Counted from the stretch's first letter, positions 9,287-17,976 are shown. The stretch: 64,000 nucleotides of DNA from Coriobacteriia bacterium (GCA_030652115.1 JAUSBK010000008.1:1-64000); one strand, 5' to 3'. Notes: generated from the letters alone by a model not told the origin. Made by a program: numbers and translations.

Positions 9287-10729
9287 CTACTCCCGGATCG
9301 AAGGCAGGCGCAGCGTGAAGATGGTGCCGCCGCCGTCCCGACGGGAGGCCGCGACGGTGCCGCCATGTGACCTCACGATGGCAGCGACGATCGCCAGGCC
9401 GAGCCCCGCGCCGCCTGTGGAGCGGTCCCGGCTCGCCTGCGCGCGGTAGAAGCGGTCGAAGACGTGCGGGAGGTCCTTGTCGGCGATACCGGGCCCCTCG
9501 TCGAGGACCTGCACCACCGATTCGTGTGCCTCGGCGGATATCCGGACCGTGACGGTGCGGCCCTCGGGCGTCATGCGCGACGCGTTGTCGATGAGGTTCC
9601 CGAGCACCTGCTGGAGACGGTCTTTGTCACCCAACACCGGCGGCGCGCTGCCTTCGATCTCGACCAACACCCCGCGCGCTTCGGTGAGAGGGGCGAGCCC
9701 CTCGACCGCGTGGCGGGCGGTCGTTGCGAGGTCGACCCGTGAGATCGGGATCTCGCCCGTGGCTCCCTCGATGCGCTGAAGTGTGAGCAGGTCGTTTGCC
9801 AGGCGCGCGAGCCGCTCGGACTCGCGTACGATCGTCGAGAGGAACTGGCGCGCATCGTCCTCGGGCACGTCGCCTTCGAGCAGGGTCTCCGCCGCACCGC
9901 GGATAGCCGTGAGCGGCGTGCGAAGCTCGTGGCTCACGTCCGAGACGAACCGCGTCTTGCGGTTCTCCTCTTCCTTGAGCTCGGTCACGACCGTCTGGAC
10001 CTCGTCGGCCATGGCGTTGAACGCCTCGGCCAGCGCACGGATCTCGCTCGAGCCGCGAGGGCGCATCCTGACCGAGTGGTCGCCGTTCGCGAACGCCACC
10101 GCGATCCGTGCGAAGTCGCGAAGCGGGGCGGCCAGCCAGCGGGAGAGCAACTCGGTCAGCAGGAGCGCGAACAAAGCGAAGAGCAGCACGGCCACGCCCA
10201 GGCGCAGCCGGTAGTCTCGCAGCAGCGTGCGGATCGAGAAGGTGGTGGCCGACGTGTACGCTACGCCCACGATCCGATCTCCGACGATCACCGGGTGCGC
10301 CACGTAGAGCGCCACCCGGCCATCCTCGGTGATCCGGGTTGCGGCGCCGCGCTCGCCCCGAAGCGCGCTTGCCACCTCGGGCGTCTCGGCGTACTTCGCA
10401 CCCGTCTCGCCAGGCTCGGCCGAGTCGACGAGCGCCTCGCCATCGGCATCGAGGATCCGGATGTGCGAGACGATCTGCGGTCCTACGCGGGCGAGCTGGT
10501 CGCTGAGGGCCCGGGCCTCGCCGGCCGTGAGTTCCTCGGCATCGTTCGCCTCGAGCTGCGCGGCCACCATCCCGGCCACCACGAGGCTCTCGGTGTCGAG
10601 CCGCTCCTCGAGTTTGCGCAGGCCGTAGCCCTCGAGCTCGGACAGGAAGTACGCCGAAAGGCCGAGCGCCGAGGCGATCGCCACCACGAGGAACGATGCG
10701 AGGAGGCGGGTGCGGATCGAGGTGCGCAT
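9287..10729 (-). CDS. Membrane sensor histidine kinase (HAMP, HisKA, HATPase_c)
   Basis: 480 residues, ATG at 10729, six bases after the stop of the response regulator gene. Order of parts: membrane segment 1 (residues ~9-30), an extracytoplasmic sensor of ~140 residues, membrane segment 2 (~176-195), HAMP (~196-250), H-box SDVSHELRTPLT with the phospho-accepting His at 267, N-box NLIDNASR, and G-boxes DEGPGIAD and GAGLGLAI. Domain order and length are those of PhoR/BaeS/ResE-type kinases. The sensor matches no ligand-binding domain that could be named, so the signal is unknown. It should phosphorylate the regulator encoded at 10736-11437. Confidence 0.93.
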   Translation of the reverse strand: MRTSIRTRLLASFLVVAIASALGLSAYFLSELEGYGLRKLEERLDTESLVVAGMVAAQLEANDAEELTAGEARALSDQLARVGPQIVSHIRILDADGEALVDSAEPGETGAKYAETPEVASALRGERGAATRITEDGRVALYVAHPVIVGDRIVGVAYTSATTFSIRTLLRDYRLRLGVAVLLFALFALLLTELLSRWLAAPLRDFARIAVAFANGDHSVRMRPRGSSEIRALAEAFNAMADEVQTVVTELKEEENRKTRFVSDVSHELRTPLTAIRGAAETLLEGDVPEDDARQFLSTIVRESERLARLANDLLTLQRIEGATGEIPISRVDLATTARHAVEGLAPLTEARGVLVEIEGSAPPVLGDKDRLQQVLGNLIDNASRMTPEGRTVTVRISAEAHESVVQVLDEGPGIADKDLPHVFDRFYRAQASRDRSTGGAGLGLAIVAAIVRSHGGTVAASRRDGGGTIFTLRLPSIRE

Positions 10730-10735
10730 CGGGGG

Positions 10736-11437
10736 CTAGACCGCGAGGCGGTAGCCGTACCCGCGTACCGTCTCAACGGCGCTCGGGTCGACGCCGGCGG
10801 CGGCGAGCTTATCGCGCAGCCGCTTGATATGCGTGTCCACCGTCTTCGTCTCGACGACGTACTGCCAGCCCCACGCCTCCTTGAGGAGGTGTTCGCGCGA
10901 GAGCACCTTGCCGGCATGGCGCATGAGGCAGGCGAGGAGCTCGAACTCCCGCGGGGTGAGGTCGATGTCGGTCCCGTCGGAGCGCGCGATGTGCGCTGCC
11001 TCGTCGAGCACGATGCCGGCTGCCTCCACGGGAGCGTCCTCGCGCGGGGTCTCCGCGGTGCGGGGGCCGCTGCGGCGGAGCAGCGCCTTCACGCGTGCGA
11101 TGAGCTCGCGCACACCGAAGGGCTTCGCGAGGTAGTCGTCGCCGCCGAGTTCGAGGCCGACGACCTTGTCGAGCTCGGTGTCGCGCGCCGAGAGGAACAG
11201 CACGGGCGTGTCGCCTTCGGCCCTGAGCCGACGGCACACTTCGTAGCCGTCGAGCCCCGGCAGCATGATGTCGAGCACCACCAGGTCGAACGGTGTCTCG
11301 GCGGCCAGATCGAGCGCCACCTGGCCGTCGGGTGCGGTGGTGACGTCGTAGCCCTCCTTGCGGAGGTTGTAGGATACGAACTGGAGGATCGATTCCTCAT
11401 CGTCGACGACGAGGATGCGAGCGGGCGCGGTGGTCAT
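10736..11437 (-). CDS. OmpR/PhoB-family response regulator
   Basis: 233 residues, start ATG at 11437, with GGAGG on the minus strand 7-8 bases upstream. The receiver domain (residues ~6-120) has the acidic pair VVDDEES, the phospho-acceptor Asp56 in VVLDIMLPG and the conserved Lys in LAKPFG. The C-terminal winged helix (~140-233) has LTPREFELL and ends in VRGYGYRL, typical of PhoB/OmpR DNA-binding domains. An open frame continues upstream across the coaX region on the opposite strand, but that part has no domain character and is rejected. It forms an operon with the kinase downstream. Targets are unknown; the adjacent CreD-like gene is a natural candidate (inference). Confidence 0.94.
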   Translation of the reverse strand: MTTAPARILVVDDEESILQFVSYNLRKEGYDVTTAPDGQVALDLAAETPFDLVVLDIMLPGLDGYEVCRRLRAEGDTPVLFLSARDTELDKVVGLELGGDDYLAKPFGVRELIARVKALLRRSGPRTAETPREDAPVEAAGIVLDEAAHIARSDGTDIDLTPREFELLACLMRHAGKVLSREHLLKEAWGWQYVVETKTVDTHIKRLRDKLAAAGVDPSAVETVRGYGYRLAV

Positions 11438-11468
11438 GGGCGTCCTCCGACAGTCGCGGTCATCTGCG

Positions 11469-11474
11469 ATGATA
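11469..11474 (-). promoter_or_regulatory. Candidate -10 box (TATCAT) for the two-component operon
   Basis: Read on the minus strand this is TATCAT, 32 bases before the regulator start, in the 105-base divergent gap shared with coaX. No clear -35 box. Confidence 0.3.
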
Positions 11475-11542
11475 GCACCGGGCCGCGTGGCCGCCGGGCC
11501 GTCTGTTGCCGGGTCGTCATGGTACGAGAAGGGTGGGGCGTC

Positions 11543-12307
11543 ATGATACTCGCCGTCGATATCGGCAACACGCAGACCGTTCTCGGCCTTATCGCCGAAG
11601 GCTCGATCGACAGCCGCTGGCGCGTGTCCACCGATCCCACGATGACCGCCGACGAGATCCGCGCGAAGATCGGCGGGCTGCTCGCGCTCGACGGACACTC
11701 CCGTGGCGACGTCGACGGCGTTGTGATCGCCTCGGTGGTGCCCACGCTCACGGCAGCCTATGAGGAGCTGGCCGAGCGCATGACGGGCGCCCGCCCGCTC
11801 GTGGTGGGACCGGGTCTCAAGACCGGTCTCGCGGTGGCCTACGAGAACCCGCGCGAGGTGGGGGCGGACCGCATCGTGAATGCGGTGGCGGCGATCGCCG
11901 CGCACGGGGCGCCGGTCATCGTCGTCGACTTCGGGACCGCCACGACCCTCGATGTGGTCGACAGCAGCGGCGCGTACCTCGGCGGCGCCATCGCGCCCGG
12001 GATCGAGACGAGCGCCGAGGCGCTCTTCCGCCGCGCGGCGCGGCTCTCGGCGGTCGACCTCGAACCGCCGACGCGCGTGATCGGCCGCAACACCCGCGAG
12101 TCCGTGCAGGCCGGTCTGCTCTTCGGCGAAGCGGCGCGGGTGGACGGACTCGTGCGGCGCACGTTCGTCGAGCTCGGCTACGAGTGTCCGGTGGTCGCCA
12201 CCGGCGGGCTTGCCGAGCGGATGGCGCCGCTGTGCGAGACGATCACGGCAGTCGACGTGGACCTCACGCTCAAGGGGCTTGCGCTCGTGTGGGAGCGCAA
12301 CGCCTGA
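11543..12307 (+). CDS. coaX: Type III pantothenate kinase
   Basis: 254 residues. ATG 11543 is chosen because the protein then begins MILAVDIGNTQT, the phosphate-binding loop that opens nearly all CoaX proteins. An in-frame ATG at 11519 would add eight residues. Other family marks are the Gly/Asp run GADRIVNAVAA, which holds the pantothenate-site Asp-Arg, and VVDFGTATTLDVV. The enzyme phosphorylates pantothenate in the first step of coenzyme A synthesis; type III enzymes use K+ or NH4+ and are not inhibited by CoA. It is transcribed away from the two-component operon, and its likely promoter region is the 105-base gap. Nothing links it functionally to its neighbours. Confidence 0.93.
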   Translation: MILAVDIGNTQTVLGLIAEGSIDSRWRVSTDPTMTADEIRAKIGGLLALDGHSRGDVDGVVIASVVPTLTAAYEELAERMTGARPLVVGPGLKTGLAVAYENPREVGADRIVNAVAAIAAHGAPVIVVDFGTATTLDVVDSSGAYLGGAIAPGIETSAEALFRRAARLSAVDLEPPTRVIGRNTRESVQAGLLFGEAARVDGLVRRTFVELGYECPVVATGGLAERMAPLCETITAVDVDLTLKGLALVWERNA

Positions 12308-12380
12308 GTCCTGCCAGCCGCACCCTCCTGCCCCGGCATGTGCTTTGCTCAAATGCGCTTGTGCGCGCGCCTGTCATGCG

Positions 12381-12409
12381 TTGGCCGCTGGCGGCGCGAG
12401 TGATACTAT
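12381..12409 (+). promoter_or_regulatory. Promoter of the ccm operon (TTGGCC - 17 - TACTAT)
   Basis: TTGGCC at 12381-12386 and TACTAT at 12404-12409 are 17 bases apart. Transcription would start near 12416, at the first base of GTTCAGGCA, leaving a leader of ~120 bases before ccmE. Confidence 0.5.
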
Positions 12410-12415
12410 CGGTGC

Positions 12416-12535
12416 GTTCAGGCAAGGGTGTTGCAGGCAAAGGTGCGTTCGCGGCCGTTTCAGGCCCCGCACGCTTGGTGTCGACGACTGCCGTCGTGCG
12501 TTCGCACGCGGTGTGAGCGAGGAGTGATCCGTTCA
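12416..12535 (+). promoter_or_regulatory. Leader of the ccm operon with near-perfect direct repeat and hairpins
   Basis: The leader opens with GTTCAGGCA, six bases after the -10 box, exactly as in the hemA leader. It contains a direct repeat: CAGGCAAGGGTG (12419-12430) and CAGGCAAAGGTG (12434-12445), 11 of 12 bases alike, 15-base period. Further on are short hairpins, for example CGACG/CGTCG and CGTGC/GCACG just before the ribosome site GAGGAG. The repeats could bind a repressor or form part of an RNA switch; which is not decided by the sequence. Confidence 0.4.
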
Positions 12536-13222
12536 GTGAACAAGCGGGCAAAGCAGCGTCTCATTGGGGTGACGATCCTCATTCTCGTGGCGGTCGCCGC
12601 GATCATCTGGTTCAGCGGCTTCATGAATGCCACGGCGACGCCGGTCTCGATCGCCGACGTACTGTCGGACGAGACTCTGGTGGGCACGCAGGTCGAGGTC
12701 ACCGGCCAGGTCGTGGCGGGCTCCTGGATCTCGGGCACCCAGCCGTTCGTCTTCGAGATCGAGGACGGCGAGGACGAGGAATCCGGTCGTGTCCGCGTGG
12801 TCTGGAACGATGTCGTGCCCGGCTCCTTCGGCGATGGCACGACCGCCACGGTCACCGGCACGATCGCCGCAGACGGCTCGGTCGAGGCCAAGTACCTCGT
12901 CACGAAATGTCCGTCGAAGTACGAGTCCGCGACCGGCGCCCTCACCGTGAACGACGTGCTCAACAGGGCCGATGAGTTCGCTGGCGCTGCTACGCTCAAG
13001 GTGACGGGATTCGTGGTCAACGGCTCGATCAAGGATGCCGGTGCGCCGGTCCGTTTCCAGATCGCCGATGACGCCACCGGCGGCACGGCGCTCGACGTCT
13101 CCTTCGGCGGCGGGCTGCCGGACGATCTCGCCGATGGCGTTAAGGTCGTCATCACCGGTTCGCTCGAGGAAGACGGTGTGTTCCAGTGTGCCGAGGTGGC
13201 CCTCGACGAGGCCGCTCAGTAG
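12536..13222 (+). CDS. ccmE: Haem chaperone CcmE, cysteine type, with a second OB-fold domain
   Basis: 228 residues from GTG 12536 (site GAGGAG, spacing ~11). An N-terminal membrane anchor (about residues 10-28) is followed by an OB-fold domain with the CcmE-like run GTQVEVTGQV. It ends in KCPSKYES, placing Cys125-x3-Tyr129 where E. coli CcmE has the haem-binding HxxxY. Cys-type CcmE is known from Desulfovibrio and others. A second OB-like unit follows (residues ~133-228: LTVNDVLN, LKVTGFVV, VVITGSLEEDG) and stops before any C/HxxxY, so it probably cannot bind haem covalently. The protein carries haem from CcmABCD to CcmF on the outer face of the membrane. It is the first gene of the ccm operon and lies 35 bases before ccmF. 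Confidence 0.85.
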   Translation: MNKRAKQRLIGVTILILVAVAAIIWFSGFMNATATPVSIADVLSDETLVGTQVEVTGQVVAGSWISGTQPFVFEIEDGEDEESGRVRVVWNDVVPGSFGDGTTATVTGTIAADGSVEAKYLVTKCPSKYESATGALTVNDVLNRADEFAGAATLKVTGFVVNGSIKDAGAPVRFQIADDATGGTALDVSFGGGLPDDLADGVKVVITGSLEEDGVFQCAEVALDEAAQ

Positions 13223-13257
13223 CTTCTCGCGATCCCGAGACCGAACGGAGCTGACGC

Positions 13258-15333
13258 ATGGACCTGGGTACCCTCGGCAATGTGCTGCTCGCGCTTGCGA
13301 GCGTGTGCGCAGTCGCATCGATGGTGTCGTTTGCCGCGGCAGGCAAGGACGGGGTGAACGCTCGCAGGGTGGGTTACCTGCTCACCTTCGGCGCTACCGG
13401 ATTCATCACTCTCGCGACCGTCCTGCTGGCCACCGCGTTCCTGAGCGAGAACTGGTCGCTGCAGTACGTGGTGTTCAACCACCCGACCATCACCGGCCCG
13501 TGGGCGTGGGTCTACCGCCTCTCGGGTGTATGGGCCGGGCGTGAGGGCTCGCTGCTCTTCTGGGAGTGGGTGCTCTCGATCTACGCCGCGTTCATCGCCG
13601 CCAAGTTCCTCAAGAGCGACAACCGCCTCGGCTCTACCGGCCTTGCGATCCTGAACTTCGTGCAGCTCTTCTTCCTGGCCGCGCTGTTCATCGACACGAA
13701 CAACCCGTTCGTGCTCACGCCGGCCGGATACGTGGATCCGGTCACCGGGGCGCTGCTGGTGAGCGCCGCGATGAACCCGCTCCTGCAGACGTGGGCGATG
13801 TTGTTGCACCCGCCGACGCTGTTCATCGGGTACGCGGGTCTTGCGGTGCCGTTCGCGTTCGGCCTCGCCGCGCTCATCACTGGTGACACCTCCAAGCAGT
13901 GGGTCGTGCTCTCGGACCGGATCACCGTCTTCTCCTGGCTGCTGCTCGGCATCGGCATCGGCCTCGGCTCGGTGTGGGCGTATTACGAGCTGGCGTTCGG
14001 CGGGTACTGGGCGTGGGACCCGGTGGAGAACGCGTCACTGCTCCCGTGGCTCACGGGCGTGGGACTCATACACTCGATGACCGTCTACCGCCGTCGCGAC
14101 GGGTACAAGGCCTGGGCGTTCATGATGGCTGCAGTCACCTTCGTATTCGTGCTGCTCGGTACGTTCATCACGCGCTCGGGCATCGTTCAGTCGGTGCATG
14201 CGTTCCAGGAGGACCCGCTCTCGTTCTGGCTGTTCCTCATCATGATGGTGGGTTCGCTGCTCGCCATGGCTGTCGGCGTGATTCTGCGCAAGGACCGTCT
14301 CACGAGCGACAGCGACGGATTTGAGCGCATCTTCTCTAAAGAGGGTTCGTACTACTTCAACAACGTGATCATGCTCATCTCGGCCATCCTGGTGGCCTAT
14401 CTCACCTTGGCCCCGGCCTTCCCATCGTGGATGCCGCTCGGCGGGCAGTCGGTCAAGATTCCCGCGTACGACGCGCTCGCGCGTCCGATTGGCATCTTCT
14501 ACATTCTCGTGATGACCGTCTGCCCGATCCTCTCGTGGGGCGGTGCCGGGTGGAAGAAGTTCTGGGAGAAGGCGAAGATGCCGGTCATCATCGGCTCGGT
14601 TCTCGCCGCCGCATTCCTGGCGATGTACGTGTTCTTCATGCTGCCGTTCTTCACGCCTAGCGCGGACGCGCCCACGTGGTGGCATCACTTCATCGCGATC
14701 GCGGGTGTCATCGTGGCCGGCTATGCCATCGGGCTCCCGATCTGGCTGTTCACCGACGGGGCTCGCAAGCGGGCTGCCGCGACCGAGACCTCGTTCGCCT
14801 CGGCGCTCGGGTGGATCGTCACCAAGGCCCGCACCCAGTCGGGCGGCTATCTGACGCACCTCGGCATGGGTGTGATCCTGCTCGGTCTCGTAGGTTCGAC
14901 GATGTTCGTGACCACGCACAACGCCACGCTGGCGCCGCAGGCGGGTGCGAGCTACGAGGCGAACGGCTACACGTTCAGCTACGTCGGGCTTGAGGAGACG
15001 CAGGAGAACGTGCCCGAGGGCGGTACGAAGGGTGATACCGTCTACACGCTGCAGACCGACGTCACCAAAGACGGCAAGAAGATCGACACACTCAGCCCGC
15101 AGATGCGATTCCCGCAGCAGCTTGCGCAGAACAACCAGAGCACCCAGCACGTGTCCATCATGCACGAGCCGTTCAAGGACGTCTTCCTGTCGTTCTCGGG
15201 CACCGATGCCGCCAACAACGCTGTGCTCACCATCAAGTTCTTCCCGATGCAGACGTGGGTGTGGGTCGGCTTCCTGATCACCATCATCGGCAGCGCGATC
15301 GCGGCGTGGCCCAAGAAGCAGCGGGCGGCGTAG
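13258..15333 (+). CDS. ccmF: Cytochrome c haem lyase subunit CcmF
   Basis: 691 residues starting at ATG 13258, about the usual CcmF length (~650). It is a polytopic membrane protein of the haem-handling family. The WWD-type motif appears as GGYWAWDPVENASLLPWL (near 14001-14054), with the flanking LHPPTLFIGYAG and TFITRSG blocks typical of CcmF. A large extracytoplasmic domain follows near the C-terminus (ASYEANGYTF onward), and a last membrane segment ends in a basic tail. CcmF takes haem from CcmE and attaches it to CXXCH cysteines. In classical systems it works with CcmH and CcmG, neither of which is encoded nearby. Confidence 0.95.
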   Translation: MDLGTLGNVLLALASVCAVASMVSFAAAGKDGVNARRVGYLLTFGATGFITLATVLLATAFLSENWSLQYVVFNHPTITGPWAWVYRLSGVWAGREGSLLFWEWVLSIYAAFIAAKFLKSDNRLGSTGLAILNFVQLFFLAALFIDTNNPFVLTPAGYVDPVTGALLVSAAMNPLLQTWAMLLHPPTLFIGYAGLAVPFAFGLAALITGDTSKQWVVLSDRITVFSWLLLGIGIGLGSVWAYYELAFGGYWAWDPVENASLLPWLTGVGLIHSMTVYRRRDGYKAWAFMMAAVTFVFVLLGTFITRSGIVQSVHAFQEDPLSFWLFLIMMVGSLLAMAVGVILRKDRLTSDSDGFERIFSKEGSYYFNNVIMLISAILVAYLTLAPAFPSWMPLGGQSVKIPAYDALARPIGIFYILVMTVCPILSWGGAGWKKFWEKAKMPVIIGSVLAAAFLAMYVFFMLPFFTPSADAPTWWHHFIAIAGVIVAGYAIGLPIWLFTDGARKRAAATETSFASALGWIVTKARTQSGGYLTHLGMGVILLGLVGSTMFVTTHNATLAPQAGASYEANGYTFSYVGLEETQENVPEGGTKGDTVYTLQTDVTKDGKKIDTLSPQMRFPQQLAQNNQSTQHVSIMHEPFKDVFLSFSGTDAANNAVLTIKFFPMQTWVWVGFLITIIGSAIAAWPKKQRAA

Positions 15334-15340
15334 GTCCGCG

Positions 15341-16072
15341 ATGGACGACGGGCCGAACACAGGCAACGCGCTGGAGGTCCGGGAGCTTACCCGGGCCTTC
15401 GGCGTGCGCAAGGCGCTCGACGGCGTCAGCTTCGATCTGCCCGAGCAAGCGTTCCTCTCGGTGTTCGGACCGAACGGCGCGGGGAAGACCACGCTCGTCA
15501 AGGTGCTCACCACGCTCCTCAACCCCACCAGCGGCTCCGCTAGGGTGCTCGGCCTCGACGTGGTAGCCGACGCGGTCGCGATGCGGAGCCGCATCGGCCT
15601 CATCAGCCACAACCCGCTGCTGTATCCGGACCTCACCGCCGAGGAGAACCTACTGTTCTTTTCGGAGATGTACGGCATCGACAAGCCGCACGTTCGCGTA
15701 GATGAACTCCTCGAGGCGGTCGAGCTCGATCACCGCAGACTCGATCTCACGCGCACCTTCTCGCGCGGCATGCTGCAGCGACTGTCGATCGCCCGCGCTC
15801 TCCTGCACCGGCCCGAGGTGATCTTCCTCGACGAGCCGTACTCGGGGCTCGACCCGCATGCGATGGACATCCTCGACGGACTCATCGCGCAGATCCGCGA
15901 CAAGCACACGTTCGTGATGATCAGTCACGATCTCGACAAGGGGCTGGAGCTCTGTAGTCACGCGCTCATCCTCGCGAAGGGTCGTGTCGTGCTCTTCGAG
16001 CCTCGCGAGGCGCTCGACGATGCTGTCTTCCGCGATACCTACCGCTCGACCGTGGGCATGGGGGTGGCGTAG
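15341..16072 (+). CDS. ccmA: CcmA, ATPase of the haem-release ABC complex
   Basis: 243 residues, ATG 15341, seven bases after ccmF. Walker A is FGPNGAGKTT, the signature is FSRGMLQRLS (the SRGMxQR variant common in CcmA) and Walker B is EVIFLDEPYSGLD. The H-loop His is in VMISHD. CcmA pairs with CcmB and uses ATP to release holo-CcmE from CcmCD. The gene is followed directly, without spacing, by ccmB. Its sequence alone would also fit other small ABC ATPases; the operon decides the assignment. Confidence 0.93.
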   Translation: MDDGPNTGNALEVRELTRAFGVRKALDGVSFDLPEQAFLSVFGPNGAGKTTLVKVLTTLLNPTSGSARVLGLDVVADAVAMRSRIGLISHNPLLYPDLTAEENLLFFSEMYGIDKPHVRVDELLEAVELDHRRLDLTRTFSRGMLQRLSIARALLHRPEVIFLDEPYSGLDPHAMDILDGLIAQIRDKHTFVMISHDLDKGLELCSHALILAKGRVVLFEPREALDDAVFRDTYRSTVGMGVA

Positions 16073-16777
16073 GTGGCGAACCTCTCCGGGCGTCAGTTCC
16101 GCGCCATGCTCAGGAAAGACCTTGTCATGGAGTTCCGCACCAAAGAGATGCTCACATCGATGGGCCTCTACTCGCTGCTCACGATGGTCGTGTACTTCGT
16201 TGCGCTGTCGCAGACCGGTGCTGGCTTTGACGTGCGCGACATCGCGGCAGGGTTGCTGTGGCTCGCGTTCATCTTCACCTCGATGCTGGGACTCAACCGA
16301 TCCTTGGTACACGAGAAGGACCAGGGCTGTCTGGATGCGCTGTTGCTGTCGCCGGTGGACCGCCCGGTGATCTTCTTCGCGAAGGTTGTGGGCAATCTGG
16401 CATTCCTGCTGGTGGTCGAGGCGCTCACGATCCCGGTGTTCGCCTTCTTGTTCCTGCAGGGCGGGGGCTTCGAAGTCGGTACGCTTGTGCTGATCCCGCT
16501 CGTGTTAGTCGCGGGCTCGGTAGGCATTGCGGGGGTGGGCACGCTGCTCGCTACGATGTCGGTGAACACGTCGGGGAAGGACTTCATCCTCCCGGTGCTG
16601 TTCATCCCGCTGGCGTACCCGCTGCTGCTCGGTGCGGTCACCGCCACGGCTGCCGCCATCACCGGCACGCCCGAGGCGCTCGGCACGTTCTGGGCAGGGA
16701 TGGCGTGGGTGTTCGGATACGATGTGATCATGCTGCTGGCCTCGTACGGTCTGTACGAGTTCATCGTCGGCGCGTAG
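16073..16777 (+). CDS. ccmB: CcmB, membrane subunit of the haem-release ABC complex
   Basis: 234 residues from GTG 16073, immediately after the ccmA stop. About six membrane segments are visible. Family features include the amphipathic N-terminus RKDLVMEFRTKEM, the GLNRSLVHEKDQG block and DALLLSPV. CcmB is the permease-like partner of CcmA. Length matches E. coli CcmB (~220). Confidence 0.92.
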   Translation: MANLSGRQFRAMLRKDLVMEFRTKEMLTSMGLYSLLTMVVYFVALSQTGAGFDVRDIAAGLLWLAFIFTSMLGLNRSLVHEKDQGCLDALLLSPVDRPVIFFAKVVGNLAFLLVVEALTIPVFAFLFLQGGGFEVGTLVLIPLVLVAGSVGIAGVGTLLATMSVNTSGKDFILPVLFIPLAYPLLLGAVTATAAAITGTPEALGTFWAGMAWVFGYDVIMLLASYGLYEFIVGA

Positions 16778-16815
16778 GCGCCGGCGGCGGCTGGTTTAGG
16801 AGGCAGGAGGCAACT

Positions 16816-17757
16816 GTGAAGTCCGCGAGCACCAGGGCATTCATCGCACTCGCGCTGGGAGGCGTGCTCACACTGGGTGCGTTCCTCGGCACGTTCTTCT
16901 GGGCCGGCGTGCCCGACTTCGGCTACGTCCGCACGGCGAACAGGACCGACTCGGTCCGCTACCAGGGCCCCTTTGAGGAGGAGATCGACGAGGCCCGGTA
17001 TCTGCAGAACTACGCGGACTATCAGGTCACGGTCGAAGCTGGCGGTGAGACGTTCGAGGGCCGGATCGTCGAGGTCACCGATGACGAGATCACCCTTGCG
17101 ACTGACACGGGTGACGCCAGCGCGCCCAAAGACGTCATCAAGGTGGACGAGTTCACCTCGGCCACGGTCTACGGCTCGACGTACGGGCGTCCCGACTGGG
17201 GCCAGAAGATCTTCTACTTCCACGTGCCGGTCGCCGAGATCTCATTCATCGTCTTCGCCGTGGCCGCGTTCTACGGCTTGCGCTTCATCATGACGCGCAA
17301 GCGCGAGTACGACGTAAAGGCGCGCATCTCGATGGAGGTCACGGTGGCCTTCATCACGATGACGATGGCCACGGGTATCCTGTGGACGAAGGCGGCGTGG
17401 GGCGTGTGGTGGGACTGGGAGCCGAGGCTCACCACGTACTTCATCCTCACGCTGCTTGCAATCGCGTACTTCGTGCTGCGCAATGCCGTCGAGGACGAGG
17501 AGCGCCGGGCGTTGTACGGGGCCGCGTTCAGCATCCTGGCGTTCATAGACGCGCCGATCTCCTTCTTCATCACCCGGCTCATCCCGTCGAACCATCCGGT
17601 CATCGAGCGGGGTGGTCTCGAGCCGCCGATGCTCATCAGCTTCATCGTGGCCCAGATCGGCATGCTGCTGATCGGATACGCGATCTACCAGGTCAGGATG
17701 GGCGAGATGACGCTGCAGGACCGTATCGAACGCGCCAAGTCACAGTTGGAAAGGTAG
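16816..17757 (+). CDS. ccmC: CcmC, haem delivery protein, with an inserted extracytoplasmic domain
   Basis: 313 residues from GTG 16816, placed five bases after a perfect AGGAGG. The WWD motif is present as WGVWWDWEPRLTT (around residue 198). The haem-ligand histidines are His136 (FHVPVAE) and His260 (NHPVIE), 124 residues apart, the spacing of His60/His184 in E. coli CcmC. Compared with the ~245-residue family norm there is an extra stretch of roughly 90-100 residues after the first membrane segment (about 30-125). It is rich in Asp/Glu and beta-type sequence (EVTDDEITLATDTGD) and should lie outside the membrane. CcmC loads haem onto CcmE. A ccmD-like gene follows after six bases. Confidence 0.9.
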   Translation: MKSASTRAFIALALGGVLTLGAFLGTFFWAGVPDFGYVRTANRTDSVRYQGPFEEEIDEARYLQNYADYQVTVEAGGETFEGRIVEVTDDEITLATDTGDASAPKDVIKVDEFTSATVYGSTYGRPDWGQKIFYFHVPVAEISFIVFAVAAFYGLRFIMTRKREYDVKARISMEVTVAFITMTMATGILWTKAAWGVWWDWEPRLTTYFILTLLAIAYFVLRNAVEDEERRALYGAAFSILAFIDAPISFFITRLIPSNHPVIERGGLEPPMLISFIVAQIGMLLIGYAIYQVRMGEMTLQDRIERAKSQLER

Positions 17758-17763
17758 CGCCCC

Positions 17764-17949
17764 ATGGATCCCACACTTGAAGAGGTCTACTCGCTCGTGC
17801 TCACGCAGTGGCCGCTCGTTGCCGGTGCTTACGCGCTGCTGTGGGTCGGCTTGATGGCCTACATCGGCTTCGCGCTGAAGCGCATGAATGGCCTGAGCAA
17901 GCAGCTCGACGTGCTCGAGGCAGCGCTCGAGCGTCGCTCCGCCGAATAG
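17764..17949 (+). CDS. ccmD: CcmD-like small membrane protein
   Basis: 61 residues, ATG 17764, directly behind ccmC. It has one membrane segment (about residues 16-37) followed by a charged, helical tail (KRMNGLSKQLDVLEAAL). CcmD proteins are short, one-span and poorly conserved, and help release holo-CcmE from CcmC. Position and shape support the name; sequence alone would not. Confidence 0.75.
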   Translation: MDPTLEEVYSLVLTQWPLVAGAYALLWVGLMAYIGFALKRMNGLSKQLDVLEAALERRSAE

Positions 17950-17976
17950 CCGCGCGTCAGTGAGAGAGGACCGACG

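Noticed and set aside
9929-11518. Open frame extending coaX far upstream
   Set aside because: This part is antisense to the histidine kinase and regulator genes and has no CoaX features; the protein family starts at 11543.
11438-12352. Open frame extending the response regulator upstream on the minus strand
   Set aside because: It is antisense to coaX; receiver domains start within a few residues of the chosen ATG at 11437.
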